48,049 nucleotides of DNA, taken from Clostridia bacterium (lineage in GTDB: Bacteria > Bacillota > Clostridia > Peptostreptococcales > Anaerovoracaceae). The stretch is taken from NCBI GenBank assembly GCA_024689085.1, contig JAILDT010000071.1, positions 1-48,049 on the forward strand, read 5' to 3'. Below are positions 7,254 to 16,921 of this stretch, one piece after another (positions within the stretch are counted from its first letter, which is position 1; the number at the start of each line of letters is the position of its first letter). The position numbers were made by a program, and so were the translations under genes. Under the pieces are notes generated by a model, which had not been told where the DNA came from, did not search any database, and saw only the letters and a list, made by a program, of their open reading frames with translations.

Positions 7254-10200
7254 CTAGAAGAAACTGATCTGCGCCGTCTCCGGCAGACCTTCCAGTACCC
7301 CGTGGTCGCGGAGCTTTTCCACGACGGTCTTGTTGACTTTGCCCCGGTCGATGACATCTTCGACCGTCTCATACGGCTGCCGTTCGTATTCACTCGCAAA
7401 AGCAGTCGCGGCCTGTTCGCCCATGCCCGGAATGGCCACGAACGGCAGTACCACCTTGCCATCGTGAACGCGGAACTTCAGGGCGTCGGAAACGCCCAGA
7501 CGCGCCGGCGCGAACTCGTATCCGCGGGCGTACATCTCGTAGGCCACCTCCAGGACCGTGTAGTCGTTCTCGTCTTTCTTGGTGGCGTCCTTACCCATGC
7601 GCTCGATCTCGGCCATCCTGTCTTCCACAGCCTTCTGGCCGCGCAGGATGACGCTGGCGTCGAAGTAGGCCGCCTTTGTCGTAAAGTACACCGCGTAGAA
7701 TTCCAGCGGATAGTAAACCTTGTAATAGGCCTCACGCATGGACATGAGCACGTAGGCCACCGCGTGGGCACGCGGGAACATGTACTTGATCTTGCGGCAG
7801 GAGTCGATGTACCAGTCTGGTACGTCGTGCTCGATCATCAGCTGCTCCTGCTCCTCTGTGACGCCTTTGCCCTTACGGACTTTCTCCATGATGGTGAAGG
7901 CGTCGCCGTTGTCCAGTCCCTTCTTGCGCAGGTAGTTCATGATGTCGTCACGGGTGGCGATGGCTTCCCGCATGGTGGTCACGCCGTTTCTGACCAGATC
8001 CTGCGCGTTGCCCAGCCAGACGTCGGTGCCGTGGGACAGTCCCGAAATACGGACCAGTTCCTCGATGGTCGTCGGCTGAATGTCGTCCAGCATCTGGCGG
8101 ACGAAGGACGTTCCGAATTCGTGGATGCCGTAACTGCCGTGGGTGAACTTGTAGTCTGGGTCCTTGATATCCAGGCCCTCCGTGCCGATGAAGATGGTCA
8201 TGACCTTGTCGTCCTTGATCGGCACGTCCAGCGGGTCGACCCCCGTGAGATCCTTCAGATTCTTGCACATGGACGGGATATCGTGTCCGAGCACGTCCAG
8301 CTTCAGCAGGTTCTCATCGATGGAGTGGTAGTCGAAGTGGGTCGTGATGACCCCCGTCTTCGCGTTGTTGGCCGGATGCTGCACCGGACAGAATTCGTAG
8401 ATCTCGTGATCCCGCGGCACGACGACCACGCCGCCCGGGTGCTGTCCAGTGGTGGCTTTGACACCTTCGCAGCACTGGGTCAGGCGGTCCATCTCCGCGT
8501 TGCTCACCTGCTGTCCCAGTTCCTCGAAGTACTTGGCAACGTATCCGAAGGCCTTGTTGCTTTTGACCGTCGAGATGGTTCCGGCTTTATATACGTTCTC
8601 CGCGCCAAAAATCTCTTCCACGTATTTCTGCGCGGTGCTCTGATATTCATTGGCGAAATTCAGGTCGATGTCGGGCTCTTTGTTGGCCTCGAACCCCAGG
8701 AAGGTCTCGAACGGGATCGTGAATCCCTGTTTCGTGTACGGCGTGCCGCAGACCGGGCAGACCTTATCCGGCATGTCGACGCCGCAGTCGTACTCGCCCG
8801 TCTCGTCCCATTCGATGTTTTTGCAGTGCGGGCAGAGGTAGTGGGCCGGAAGCGGGTTGACCTCGGTGATCCCCGCCATGGTCGCCGCGAAGGACGATCC
8901 GACGGAACCTCTCGAGCCGACCAGATAGCCTGCCTGCATGGACTTATCCACCAGCATCTCCGCCGACCGGTACATGACCGCGTAGCCGTTGTCGATGATG
9001 GAATTGAGTTCCTTGTCCAGTCTGGCGCGGATCGGCTCCGGCAGCGGACTGCCGTACATCTCCGCCGCTCTCTCCTCACAGGTCGTGCGCAGATACTCCT
9101 CGGCCCCGTCGATGTGCGGCGGGAACTTGCCCTCCGGCACCGGCTTCATCGGCTCGATCATATCCGCGATCTTGTTGGTGTTGGTCACAACCACTTCGAA
9201 GGCCTTCTCCTCGCCCAGGTACATGAATTCATCCAGCATCTCCTCTGTGGTCCTGAAGTACAGGCCCTGCCCGCTCTCCGCGTCCTTGAAGTCCTGGCCT
9301 GCCATGATGATGCGGCGGTAGAGGGCTTCCTCTTCGTCGAAGTAGTGTGCGTCGCAGGTAGCCACGACTGGCTTGCCCAGTTTCTCACCGAGGGCGACGA
9401 TCTTCCTGTTGTAGTCCCTCAGCCCTTCTTCGTCCTTGACCATGCCGTTGGCGATCATGAACCGGTTGTTGATGAGAGGCTGGATCTCTAGGTAGTCGTA
9501 CCAGGACGCGATCTGCTCGATCTTCTCCTCGTCCTGTCCCGCCCGGATCGCACTGTAAAGCTCACCCGCTTCGCAGGCCGAACCGAGCAAAAGCCCTTCC
9601 CTGTGCGCTGCAAGGACCGACCTCGGAATCCGCGGCCGGTAATAGAAGTAGTCGATATGGGATTTGGAAATAAGTTTGTATAAGTTCATCAGACCCGTTC
9701 TGTTTTTGGCCAGAATGATAATGTGATTGGTCTTGCGGCCTTTGTAGTCGATGGACCCGTCCTCCCGGATCAGACCCTCATCGTCCAGCAGATACCCTTC
9801 GCATCCAAACAGCACTTTGAGGTTTCCCGCATTCTTCGATGCTTCCGGAAATGCCTGCACGACGCCGTGATCCGTAATGGCGACGGCCGTGTGACCCCAA
9901 TCGTTGAGCCGGCGCATCATGTCCTTGGCCACGATGAGTCCGTCCATGGCGCTCATCTTCGTGTGGCAGTGAAGCTCCACGCGCTTGATCGGCGCCTCGT
10001 CCGTACGCTCCTTCACCTCTGTTTTTTCGATGCTGTCGGCCATGACGGCGACGGCGTTGTCGTAGCGGTCCCACTGGGCCTTGCCTTTGATTTTGACGTG
10101 GGAGCCTTCCGGCAGATACTCCTCGATATCATCCCACTTCTTGTTGTGCACGAAGGCTTTCACGCAGATGCTGTTCTTCTTGTTGGTCACGTAAAGGCTC

Positions 10201-10727
10201 GCCAGTTTCCGGCCTTCGTTGACCGTCCTGGCATCCTTCCGGAATAACTCTCCTTCAAAAGCAACGGTGCCGCTTTCGGACTCGATTTCGTCGAGGGGCA
10301 TGCAGTCGATGGTGATGGCGTTGCCCATGATGACGTTGCCCTTCACCGGCCGGTAACCATGGCTGCGGCCTTTGCCTTTGCCGCCCTTCCAGCCGTTGCC
10401 ATTGCCGTTGAAGCCGCCGTCGCTGCTGCCGTTGCCGTTCGCGCCGTTCCCGTTCTTCCGCTTGTCCGGCGCCGGGATTTCGCTGCCCTTCACATCCTTG
10501 TAGGTGATGGTCAGATCCACGTCCCGGATGTCTGGCATGGCGCGCCGAATCGCCGACTTGATGTTCTCAGCCGTTTCCGCGCATACAATAAAATTGAGCT
10601 CCAGTGCAAGGCGCAGCACCAGGCTGTCCTTGTCGAGCGTCGCTCCCTTCACTTCAACCTTAAAGTCGTCTTTATTGAATTCCGGTGCCTTCGAAAAATC
10701 GATCGATTCCCTTAGAATCTTCTCCAT
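7254..10727 (-). CDS. polC: DNA polymerase III PolC-type alpha subunit lacking the exonuclease domain
   Basis: The replicative polymerase of low-GC Gram-positives, here 1157 residues against about 1430 for B. subtilis PolC. Order: N-terminal domain (1-80), a Gly/Asn/Lys linker (about 90-125), OB fold (about 130-245), PHP domain starting VELHCHTKMSAMDG near 253, zinc motif CPHC/CPVC (about 631 and 657), catalytic PDIDLNF near 682, second acidic motif LLKLDVLGHD near 806, and C-terminal QISFF (clamp-binding-like). Where PolC normally carries the DEDDh exonuclease, this protein runs from GCEGYLLDDEG (about 309) through about 20 residues to TNHIIILAKNRTG (about 332). No VFDVETTG motif occurs anywhere. 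The frame is intact. The start at 10727 lacks a strong ribosome site and lies 14 bp after ispG. Confidence 0.96.
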   Translation of the reverse strand: MEKILRESIDFSKAPEFNKDDFKVEVKGATLDKDSLVLRLALELNFIVCAETAENIKSAIRRAMPDIRDVDLTITYKDVKGSEIPAPDKRKNGNGANGNGSSDGGFNGNGNGWKGGKGKGRSHGYRPVKGNVIMGNAITIDCMPLDEIESESGTVAFEGELFRKDARTVNEGRKLASLYVTNKKNSICVKAFVHNKKWDDIEEYLPEGSHVKIKGKAQWDRYDNAVAVMADSIEKTEVKERTDEAPIKRVELHCHTKMSAMDGLIVAKDMMRRLNDWGHTAVAITDHGVVQAFPEASKNAGNLKVLFGCEGYLLDDEGLIREDGSIDYKGRKTNHIIILAKNRTGLMNLYKLISKSHIDYFYYRPRIPRSVLAAHREGLLLGSACEAGELYSAIRAGQDEEKIEQIASWYDYLEIQPLINNRFMIANGMVKDEEGLRDYNRKIVALGEKLGKPVVATCDAHYFDEEEALYRRIIMAGQDFKDAESGQGLYFRTTEEMLDEFMYLGEEKAFEVVVTNTNKIADMIEPMKPVPEGKFPPHIDGAEEYLRTTCEERAAEMYGSPLPEPIRARLDKELNSIIDNGYAVMYRSAEMLVDKSMQAGYLVGSRGSVGSSFAATMAGITEVNPLPAHYLCPHCKNIEWDETGEYDCGVDMPDKVCPVCGTPYTKQGFTIPFETFLGFEANKEPDIDLNFANEYQSTAQKYVEEIFGAENVYKAGTISTVKSNKAFGYVAKYFEELGQQVSNAEMDRLTQCCEGVKATTGQHPGGVVVVPRDHEIYEFCPVQHPANNAKTGVITTHFDYHSIDENLLKLDVLGHDIPSMCKNLKDLTGVDPLDVPIKDDKVMTIFIGTEGLDIKDPDYKFTHGSYGIHEFGTSFVRQMLDDIQPTTIEELVRISGLSHGTDVWLGNAQDLVRNGVTTMREAIATRDDIMNYLRKKGLDNGDAFTIMEKVRKGKGVTEEQEQLMIEHDVPDWYIDSCRKIKYMFPRAHAVAYVLMSMREAYYKVYYPLEFYAVYFTTKAAYFDASVILRGQKAVEDRMAEIERMGKDATKKDENDYTVLEVAYEMYARGYEFAPARLGVSDALKFRVHDGKVVLPFVAIPGMGEQAATAFASEYERQPYETVEDVIDRGKVNKTVVEKLRDHGVLEGLPETAQISFF

Positions 10728-10741
10728 CTGCTGTAATTATC

Positions 10742-11818
10742 CTATGCTTGAATGAGCTGCATGAGCTCGTTGACGATGTTTTCTTCTTTGACTTTCTTGA
10801 TGATTTCACCCTTGGCGAAGAGCAATCCCTCGCCTCGTCCGCAGGCGACGCCGTAGTCTGCCTCCCGGGCTTCCCCCGGTCCGTTGACTGCGCAGCCCAT
10901 GACAGCGACGGTAAGGTCACCGATGGACTTGCCGGCTGTCTGCGCACCTGACTGCTCTGCTCTGTACAGGTCCGCCAGGCGGCGTTCCACTTCTGTGGCG
11001 ATTTTCTCCAGGTCCACCTCGGTCCGGCCGCAGGTCGGACAGGACACCACGTTCGGTCCATTCTTCCTGAGACCTACTGCCGCCAGCAGTTCCCGCGCGA
11101 AGTACACTTCCTCCACCGGATCGGCCGTCAGGGAGATGCGCAGCGTATCGCCGATGCCCGCCAGAAGCAGCGCCCCGACGCCCGCAGCGGATTTGATTTT
11201 GCCCCGGGACGGTGTGCCCGCTTCCGTCACACCGATGTGCAGCGGATAGTCGGACTGCTCGTGGACGATGCGGTAGGCGTCGTAGTTCATCTGCACATCC
11301 GAAGATTTCAGTGAAATCACGATGTCCTCGAAATCGAACTTCTCCAGCAGCGCCACGTTCCGCAGTGCGCTCTCAGCCAGGCCTTCCGCCGTCACATGTC
11401 CGTACTTGGCCAGAATATCCTTCTCCAGAGAGCCGCCGTTCACGCCTACGCGGATCGGCACATGGCAGGCCTTCGCCTTCTCCACGACTTCCCGCACACG
11501 GTCTTCGCCGCCGATGTTGCCCGGATTGATCCGGATCTTGTCAGCGCCCGCGTCCATAGCCGCCAGAGCCATGCGGTAATCGAAGTGGATGTCGGCGACC
11601 ACCGGAATCTGCGCGTGGCGCTTGACTTCACGGAAGCCTTCCACCGCGGCCTGATCCGGTACCGTCAGACGGATGATCTCGCAGCCCGCCTCTTCCAAGC
11701 GCTTCACCTGGGCGGTGGATGCTTTTGCATCAGAGGTGTGCGTGTTGCACATGGACTGGATGCTGACCGGCGCACCGCCGCCTATGAACATGTCTCCTAC
11801 TTTTACTTGCTTAGTCAT
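10742..11818 (-). CDS. ispG: 4-hydroxy-3-methylbut-2-enyl diphosphate synthase (flavodoxin type)
   Basis: IspG/GcpE catalyses the penultimate step of the MEP isoprenoid pathway with a [4Fe-4S] cluster. The 358-residue length is that of the short bacterial form. Visible signatures are SIQSMCNTHT, the TIM-barrel VVADIHFDYRMAL, IRINPGNIG and the iron-sulfur cysteines in CPTCGRTEVDLE and MGCAVNGPGEARE. The gene lies 3 bp after rseP, near dxr and uppS, so isoprenoid supply and its use for undecaprenyl phosphate share a transcript. Confidence 0.97.
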   Translation of the reverse strand: MTKQVKVGDMFIGGGAPVSIQSMCNTHTSDAKASTAQVKRLEEAGCEIIRLTVPDQAAVEGFREVKRHAQIPVVADIHFDYRMALAAMDAGADKIRINPGNIGGEDRVREVVEKAKACHVPIRVGVNGGSLEKDILAKYGHVTAEGLAESALRNVALLEKFDFEDIVISLKSSDVQMNYDAYRIVHEQSDYPLHIGVTEAGTPSRGKIKSAAGVGALLLAGIGDTLRISLTADPVEEVYFARELLAAVGLRKNGPNVVSCPTCGRTEVDLEKIATEVERRLADLYRAEQSGAQTAGKSIGDLTVAVMGCAVNGPGEAREADYGVACGRGEGLLFAKGEIIKKVKEENIVNELMQLIQA

Positions 11819-11821
11819 ATC

Positions 11822-12832
11822 TTAAAATATCGGAATAATAAACTTGATCACATCATTGAACGTTACGTAGATCATCAGCGCGAAGAGCAGGCAGATGCCG
11901 ATGAAGTGGATCTTGCCTTCTGTCTCGTCGGAGACGCGCTTGCCGGTGAAGAGCCGGATCACCAGGAAGAGCAGCCGCCCGCCGTCGAGAGCCGGGAACG
12001 GCAGCATGTTGATGATGGCCAGGTTCAGGGACAGCAGCGCCGCCAGGTAGACGACGTACATGATGCCCGATTTGGCCGCTTCATTGGTGGCGTAGACGAT
12101 GCCCACTGGTCCCGACAGTTCGCTCACCGCCACTTCGCCCGTAAAGAGCTGTTTCAGGACAGTGAACATCATCACCGTCATGGCGCCGGTGTTTTTGATG
12201 CCGCCCGGGATGGCGCTGGCCACGCTGTGTTTCATGACCGGCGTGATACCAATCATATTGCGGCCGGCTTCTTTATCGTATTCCAGCTCCGCCGTCAGGG
12301 TCTCCTCCTGCCCGTCCCGCAGCACGGTGATCTCAGCGGTCTTCTCCTCGCTGTAGCCAATGGCCTGGATGAGATCGTTCCACTCGCCGATGTCCTCGCC
12401 ATCGATGTTCACAACCGTGTCGCCGCTGACGATGCCGGCTTTCTGCGCCGGCGAATCGTCCATGACCTGGTCGATGGTCGTGGTCGTCGTGCCCACCCAG
12501 AATGCGATGATGATGAGCAGCACAACACAGGTGATGAAGTTCATCACCGATCCCGCCGCCAGGATGCAGGCCCGCTGCCATGCAGGCTGATTGTTCAGCG
12601 CCCGCGGCTCGTCTGAATCTTCGTCTTCCCCTTCCATCGCGCAGAATCCGCCGATCGGGAACAGGCGAATCGCGTAGAGGGTCTCGCCCTTTTGCTTTTT
12701 ATAGATGGCCGGTCCCATACCGATGGCGAACTGGTTGACCTTGACCCCGCAGGCCTTGGCCACGATGAAGTGTCCCAGCTCGTGCACGAAGATGAGCAGA
12801 CAGAATATGATAATCGCGTAAATGATCGTCAT
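11822..12832 (-). CDS. rseP: RIP metalloprotease RseP (site-2 protease)
   Basis: A membrane-embedded zinc protease that cleaves transmembrane anti-sigma factors or signal-peptide remnants. In its 336 residues are the first-helix HELGH near 18, a single PDZ domain (about 105-180, with AGIVSGDTVVNIDGE) and the C-terminal NMLPFPALDGGR that provides the third zinc ligand, followed by a terminal TM helix. Length and order match RasP/YluC of Bacillota. It lies 16 bp after dxr. Confidence 0.96.
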   Translation of the reverse strand: MTIIYAIIIFCLLIFVHELGHFIVAKACGVKVNQFAIGMGPAIYKKQKGETLYAIRLFPIGGFCAMEGEDEDSDEPRALNNQPAWQRACILAAGSVMNFITCVVLLIIIAFWVGTTTTTIDQVMDDSPAQKAGIVSGDTVVNIDGEDIGEWNDLIQAIGYSEEKTAEITVLRDGQEETLTAELEYDKEAGRNMIGITPVMKHSVASAIPGGIKNTGAMTVMMFTVLKQLFTGEVAVSELSGPVGIVYATNEAAKSGIMYVVYLAALLSLNLAIINMLPFPALDGGRLLFLVIRLFTGKRVSDETEGKIHFIGICLLFALMIYVTFNDVIKFIIPIF

Positions 12833-12848
12833 GCTAACGTATCCTCTC

Positions 12849-13973
12849 TTAACCCCTGAATAATGTTCTCACGTAATTTCTAATTTTCCGATCCTCTTCC
12901 AGCACGCCCTCCAGATCCAGGCCGAACTTCGGTACGTGTTCGTTCAGGATTCTCTCCAGGGTGTCCTGTATATCAACAAAACGTATTTTCTGATGCAAAA
13001 ACAGATCGACCAGCACTTCGTTGGCGCCGTTGAGCACAACCGGGCAGCTGCCGCCCGTCTCGCTGGCCTGGCGCGCCAGAGCCGTCGTCTTGAACACGGT
13101 CTCGTCCGCCGGATAGAAGGTCATACCCTGCGGCAGACTGAACAGATCCAGACTTTTCGCCGTCCCGTTTGACAGCAGATCGATTCTCTCCGGATAGGAG
13201 AAGGCGTAGGCGATTGGCACGATCATGCTCGGTACGCCCATCTGTCCCACGACGGAACCGTCCTCGTATTCCACCGCCGAATGCAGAATGCTCTGCGGGT
13301 GAATGACGACCTGGATCTGTTCCAGCGGCACGTCGAAGAGCCACTTGGCTTCGATGATCTCCAGGCCCTTGTTCATCATGGTCGCCGAATCGATGGTGAT
13401 TTTGCTTCCCATGCTCCAGTTCGGATGGTTGAGCGCCTGCTGCAGCGTAACTTCCTCCAGTTGCTCTCTGGTATATCCTCGGAACGGACCGCCGGAAGCG
13501 GTCAGCAGAATGCGCTTGATTCTGTTTCCCCCATTGCCCTGCAGCGCCTGGAAGATGGCGCTGTGCTCACTGTCGACAGGCAAAAGCTTCACGCCTTTGC
13601 GGGCCACGGCGTCCATGACGATCTCGCCGCCCGCAACCAGGGTTTCTTTATTCGCAAACGCAATATCCCTGCCGGCTTCGATGGCCGCCAGGGTCGGTTC
13701 CAGACCTCTCATGCCCATGAGAGAATTGAGGACGATATCCGCGTCCTCCATGGTGGCAATGTCGATGATGCTGTCCGCGTTCCTGTTCAGAGAAGGATCT
13801 GCGTCACAGTAGACCATCTCCGGGGCAAACTCCGCAATCTGTTTTTGCAGCAGCGCGGTGTTTCTGCCGCAGCTTAAGGCCACCGCCTTGTATTTATCCG
13901 GGTTATTTCTGATGATTTCGAGAGCCTGGGTTCCGATGGAACCAGTACTCCCGAGAATTGCGATTCGTTTCAT
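12849..13973 (-). CDS. dxr: 1-deoxy-D-xylulose 5-phosphate reductoisomerase
   Basis: Converts DXP to MEP using NADPH, the first committed MEP step. The 374-residue protein opens with the dinucleotide-binding ILGSTGSIGTQALE and carries LLPVDSEHSAIFQ, ILLTASGGPFRG and MGSKITIDSATMMNKGLE, the family's metal and substrate motifs. It is 13 bp downstream of cdsA. One GCAAAAGC copy is read here as AAG-CTT-TTG (KLLP), using the less common TTG leucine codon. Confidence 0.97.
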   Translation of the reverse strand: MKRIAILGSTGSIGTQALEIIRNNPDKYKAVALSCGRNTALLQKQIAEFAPEMVYCDADPSLNRNADSIIDIATMEDADIVLNSLMGMRGLEPTLAAIEAGRDIAFANKETLVAGGEIVMDAVARKGVKLLPVDSEHSAIFQALQGNGGNRIKRILLTASGGPFRGYTREQLEEVTLQQALNHPNWSMGSKITIDSATMMNKGLEIIEAKWLFDVPLEQIQVVIHPQSILHSAVEYEDGSVVGQMGVPSMIVPIAYAFSYPERIDLLSNGTAKSLDLFSLPQGMTFYPADETVFKTTALARQASETGGSCPVVLNGANEVLVDLFLHQKIRFVDIQDTLERILNEHVPKFGLDLEGVLEEDRKIRNYVRTLFRG

Positions 13974-13986
13974 GATGCTTCTGCTC

Positions 13987-14805
13987 CTAAAACATGGATA
14001 AGATATTGACCACGTAGTAAACCAGCGGCGCTGTGAACAGGATGCTGTCGAAACGGTCCATGATACCGCCGTGTCCCGGGATGAGGTTGCCGTAGTCCTT
14101 GATGCCCATCTTGCGTTTGAAGATGGATGCGGTCAGGTCGCCGAACATGGAGATGATGCTGCCCAGGAAGCCGACGATCAGGCAGAGCAGAACCTGCTCG
14201 CGCATGAAGATCAGTCCGAAGATCAGGCACAGGATCATGCTGCCCAGCACGCCGCCGATGGCGCCTTCCCAGGTCTTCTTCGGGCTGATGACCGGGCACA
14301 GCTTGTGCTTGCCCATGGTGACGCCGGCGAAGTAAGCGCAGATGTCCGTTCCGAAGGCCGTGATGACCACGAGCCAGACGGCGAGTCCCAGAAACTCGTC
14401 CATACCCAGAAGCGCCAGATGGTAACAGAAGAACACCACGTAGAAAATGCCCACCAGGGTGACCATGGCGTCTTCCAGCTTGCGCTCCTCAATGTTGAAC
14501 AGATACAGCAGGCACGCGAATACCGATGCAAAAGCCCAAAGCATGATGAAGATCGCGCTGGAGAACATAGCCGTGGTGAACGGCGTTCCGATGAAGCAGA
14601 GCATGCCCAGACCGTAAAGAACGATGGTGGATCCCACCGCGATCGGGTAGCTCGGTTTGATATTCAGTTCTTTGAATCCGCGGAAAAACTCATACACCGC
14701 CAGCAGTGTCAGCGCGAAGCATCCCGCGAACAGGACCCAGCCCCGCAGTATGATGAAGACGAGCAGCGGGAGCATGATGAGTCCCGACAAAATCCTTGTT
14801 TTCAT
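13987..14805 (-). CDS. cdsA: Phosphatidate cytidylyltransferase
   Basis: Makes CDP-diacylglycerol from phosphatidate and CTP. The 272-residue polytopic protein has about eight hydrophobic segments and the C-terminal signature SPKKTWEGAIGG followed by FGDLTASIFKRKMGIKD and PGHGGIMDRFDS. It lies between uppS and dxr, the standard Bacillota arrangement. Confidence 0.96.
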   Translation of the reverse strand: MKTRILSGLIMLPLLVFIILRGWVLFAGCFALTLLAVYEFFRGFKELNIKPSYPIAVGSTIVLYGLGMLCFIGTPFTTAMFSSAIFIMLWAFASVFACLLYLFNIEERKLEDAMVTLVGIFYVVFFCYHLALLGMDEFLGLAVWLVVITAFGTDICAYFAGVTMGKHKLCPVISPKKTWEGAIGGVLGSMILCLIFGLIFMREQVLLCLIVGFLGSIISMFGDLTASIFKRKMGIKDYGNLIPGHGGIMDRFDSILFTAPLVYYVVNILSMF

Positions 14806-14823
14806 TAGTCAAATCCTCTATTT

Positions 14824-15549
14824 CTATCTGCCGCCGAAGCGCCGGTCTCTCGACTGGTACTCGGCGATGCACTTTTCGTATTCCTCCGGTGTGAAGTCCG
14901 GCCACAGCACGTCTGAAAAGACGAACTCGCTGTAGGCGCTCTGCCAGAGCATGAAGTTGGACAGCCGCTCTTCGCCGCTGGTCCTGATGATCAGTTCCGG
15001 ATCTGGCGAGTAAGCGTGGTTTTTGCCTGTCCAAAGGCCCTCGGCAATCAGCTCCTCGGTCACGTCTTCCGGTTCGATTTCCCCGGTCTTTGCTTTTGCG
15101 GCAATGGCTTCCACGGAGCGGCGGATCTCGTCGCGGGCGCCGTAGTTCAGGGCGATATTGAACTGGAGCCCCGTGTTGTCCTTTGTGTCCGCGAGGGTCT
15201 TTGCGAGAGAATTCCGCGCGTCTTCCGGAATGGAAGACCAGTCGCCCAGGACCTCTACGCGCACGTTGTTCGCAATGAGCTCCTTCAGGTCCCGCTTCAC
15301 AAAGGTCACGAGCAGCCCAAAAATGCCGGAGACTTCCTCCACCGACCGTTTCCAGTTTTCTGTAGAAAAAGCGTACACTGTCAGGTACCTGATGCCGAGC
15401 TTGTCCGAATGGTCCACGATCTTCTTCATCGCTTCCATTCCTGCTCTGTGACCTGCTACCCTTGGTACGCCTCTCTGCTTCGCCCAGCGGCCGTTGCCAT
15501 CCATGATGATGGCAACGTGCTGCGGCATGATTTCTTTTATCAGTTCCAT
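14824..15549 (-). CDS. uppS: Isoprenyl transferase (undecaprenyl diphosphate synthase)
   Basis: Condenses isopentenyl diphosphate onto an allylic primer to make the C55 lipid carrier for cell-wall synthesis. The 241 residues include the catalytic HVAIIMDGNGRWAKQRG near the N-terminus, GHRAGMEAMK, YAFSTENWKR and the C-terminal PELIIRTSGEERLSNFMLWQ and FTPEEYEKCI. It follows frr by 19 bp. Confidence 0.97.
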   Translation of the reverse strand: MELIKEIMPQHVAIIMDGNGRWAKQRGVPRVAGHRAGMEAMKKIVDHSDKLGIRYLTVYAFSTENWKRSVEEVSGIFGLLVTFVKRDLKELIANNVRVEVLGDWSSIPEDARNSLAKTLADTKDNTGLQFNIALNYGARDEIRRSVEAIAAKAKTGEIEPEDVTEELIAEGLWTGKNHAYSPDPELIIRTSGEERLSNFMLWQSAYSEFVFSDVLWPDFTPEEYEKCIAEYQSRDRRFGGR

Positions 15550-15568
15550 ATCAGTTGCGGTAAGCCGC

Positions 15569-16126
15569 CTAGACTTCCATAATTTCCTTTTCCTTGGCTG
15601 CGACGATCTCGTCGATCTCCTTGATGGACTTGTCGGTCAGCTCCTGGATCTCTTTCAGCGTGTCTTTGACGTCGTCTTCTGTGTAGTCGCCGGCTTTCTC
15701 CAGTTTCTTGACTTTGTCATTGGCGTCTCTTCTGAGATTTCTGACGGCCACCTTGGTATCCTCGCCCATCTTCTTGACAGTCTTGGTCAGTTCCTTTCTG
15801 CGCTCCTCCGTAACCTGCGGAATCTGCAGTCTGACGACCTTGCCGTCGTTGATCGGATTGATACCGATGTTGGCGATGTTGATGCCCTTCTCGATCTCGG
15901 CGATGCTCTTTGGATCGAACGGCGTGATCAGCAGTGTTCTCGGTTCCGGAACGCTGATGTTTGCCAGCACCTTCAACGGCGTCGGGCTGCCGTAGTAGTC
16001 GACCATGACTTTGTCTACGATGGCCGCGTTGGCCCTGCCCGCTCTGACGGTAGCCAGGTCATCCTTTAAGAGATTCTCACTCTTCAGAATCTTCTCTTCT
16101 AATTGTTCCATTGAAAAATCGCTCAT
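15569..16126 (-). CDS. frr: Ribosome recycling factor
   Basis: RRF splits post-termination ribosomes with EF-G. The 185-residue length is standard. Motifs include LATVRAGRANAAIVDKVMVDYYGSPTPL (quoted in part), DPKSIAEIEKGI and the helical C-terminal VAVRNLRRDANDKVKKLEK. The ATG at 16126 has GGGAGG upstream. It sits 40 bp after pyrH. Confidence 0.98.
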   Translation of the reverse strand: MSDFSMEQLEEKILKSENLLKDDLATVRAGRANAAIVDKVMVDYYGSPTPLKVLANISVPEPRTLLITPFDPKSIAEIEKGINIANIGINPINDGKVVRLQIPQVTEERRKELTKTVKKMGEDTKVAVRNLRRDANDKVKKLEKAGDYTEDDVKDTLKEIQELTDKSIKEIDEIVAAKEKEIMEV

Positions 16127-16166
16127 GTTATTACCTCCCGGTTATAATGCTGTCCGATGCTTCCGG

Positions 16167-16871
16167 CTACTCTACGATCGTTCCGATCTCTTCGCCGCAT
16201 ATTGCTCTCATGATACCGTTTTCTTCCGCAAGGCCGAAGACGTGTATCGCGATGTTGTTATCTCTGCACATGGCGGCCGCTGTGCCGTCCATGACCTTCA
16301 GGTCTTTTTCGAGTACTTCCGCGTGGGTCAGGTGTGTGTACCGCACCGCGTCCGGATTCTTATTCGGATCGTCCGAGTAGACCGCGTCGATGTTCTTGGC
16401 CATGAGGATGACTTCCGCCTCCACCTCGGCCGCTCTCAGCGATGCTGTCGTATCCGTCGAGAAGAACGGACTTCCTGTTCCGCCGCCGAAGATGACGACT
16501 CTTCCCTTTTCGAGGTGGAACAGCGCTCTCCTGCGGTTGTAGACCTCCGCCACCTGCGGCATCTGGATGGACGTCTGCACAACGGTGGAAACACCAATCG
16601 ACTCCAGTGCTTCCTGCAGTGCCAGCGCGTTCATGATGGTCGCCATCATGCCGATGTAATCCGCCGATGCCCGGTTCATTTTCTCGGAGCTTCTGCCTCT
16701 CCAGAAGTTGCCGCCTCCGACAACGACCGCCACCTGTACGCCCGCCTCGACGACTTCTTTGAGCATTGCGGCTGTTTCCAATGTCATCGCTTCGTTGATG
16801 CCGTGTTTCTGCTCCCCGGCCATGGCTTCGCCGCTGACCTTGATCAACACACGCTTGTATTTTGGTTTCAT
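16167..16871 (-). CDS. pyrH: UMP kinase
   Basis: Phosphorylates UMP to UDP. The 234-residue amino-acid-kinase-fold protein shows [14 protein letters not shown] at the N-terminus, [12 protein letters not shown] near 50, [16 protein letters not shown] and the nucleotide site [14 protein letters not shown]. It is the first gene of the long essential run, preceded by a GGAGGGAG ribosome site and a near-consensus promoter. The usual upstream rpsB-tsf genes are absent; the neighbour is larB. Confidence 0.97.
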   Translation of the reverse strand: MKPKYKRVLIKVSGEAMAGEQKHGINEAMTLETAAMLKEVVEAGVQVAVVVGGGNFWRGRSSEKMNRASADYIGMMATIMNALALQEALESIGVSTVVQTSIQMPQVAEVYNRRRALFHLEKGRVVIFGGGTGSPFFSTDTTASLRAAEVEAEVILMAKNIDAVYSDDPNKNPDAVRYTHLTHAEVLEKDLKVMDGTAAAMCRDNNIAIHVFGLAEENGIMRAICGEEIGTIVE

Positions 16872-16921
16872 AAGACTCCCTCCGGATCTGTCTTGTGTTT
16901 TCTGCGTTTATTTACCCGATT

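Noticed and set aside
7224-9491. 755-codon plus-strand ORF opposite polC
   Set aside because: The His/Val/Asp/Leu-rich antisense frame is typical of shadow ORFs of GC-rich genes; polC on the minus strand is unambiguous.
10252-10262. Near-matches such as TCAAAAGCA, GCTTTTGA and CCAAAAGC as further octamer copies
   Set aside because: They differ by one base; I counted only exact matches to avoid inflating the number.
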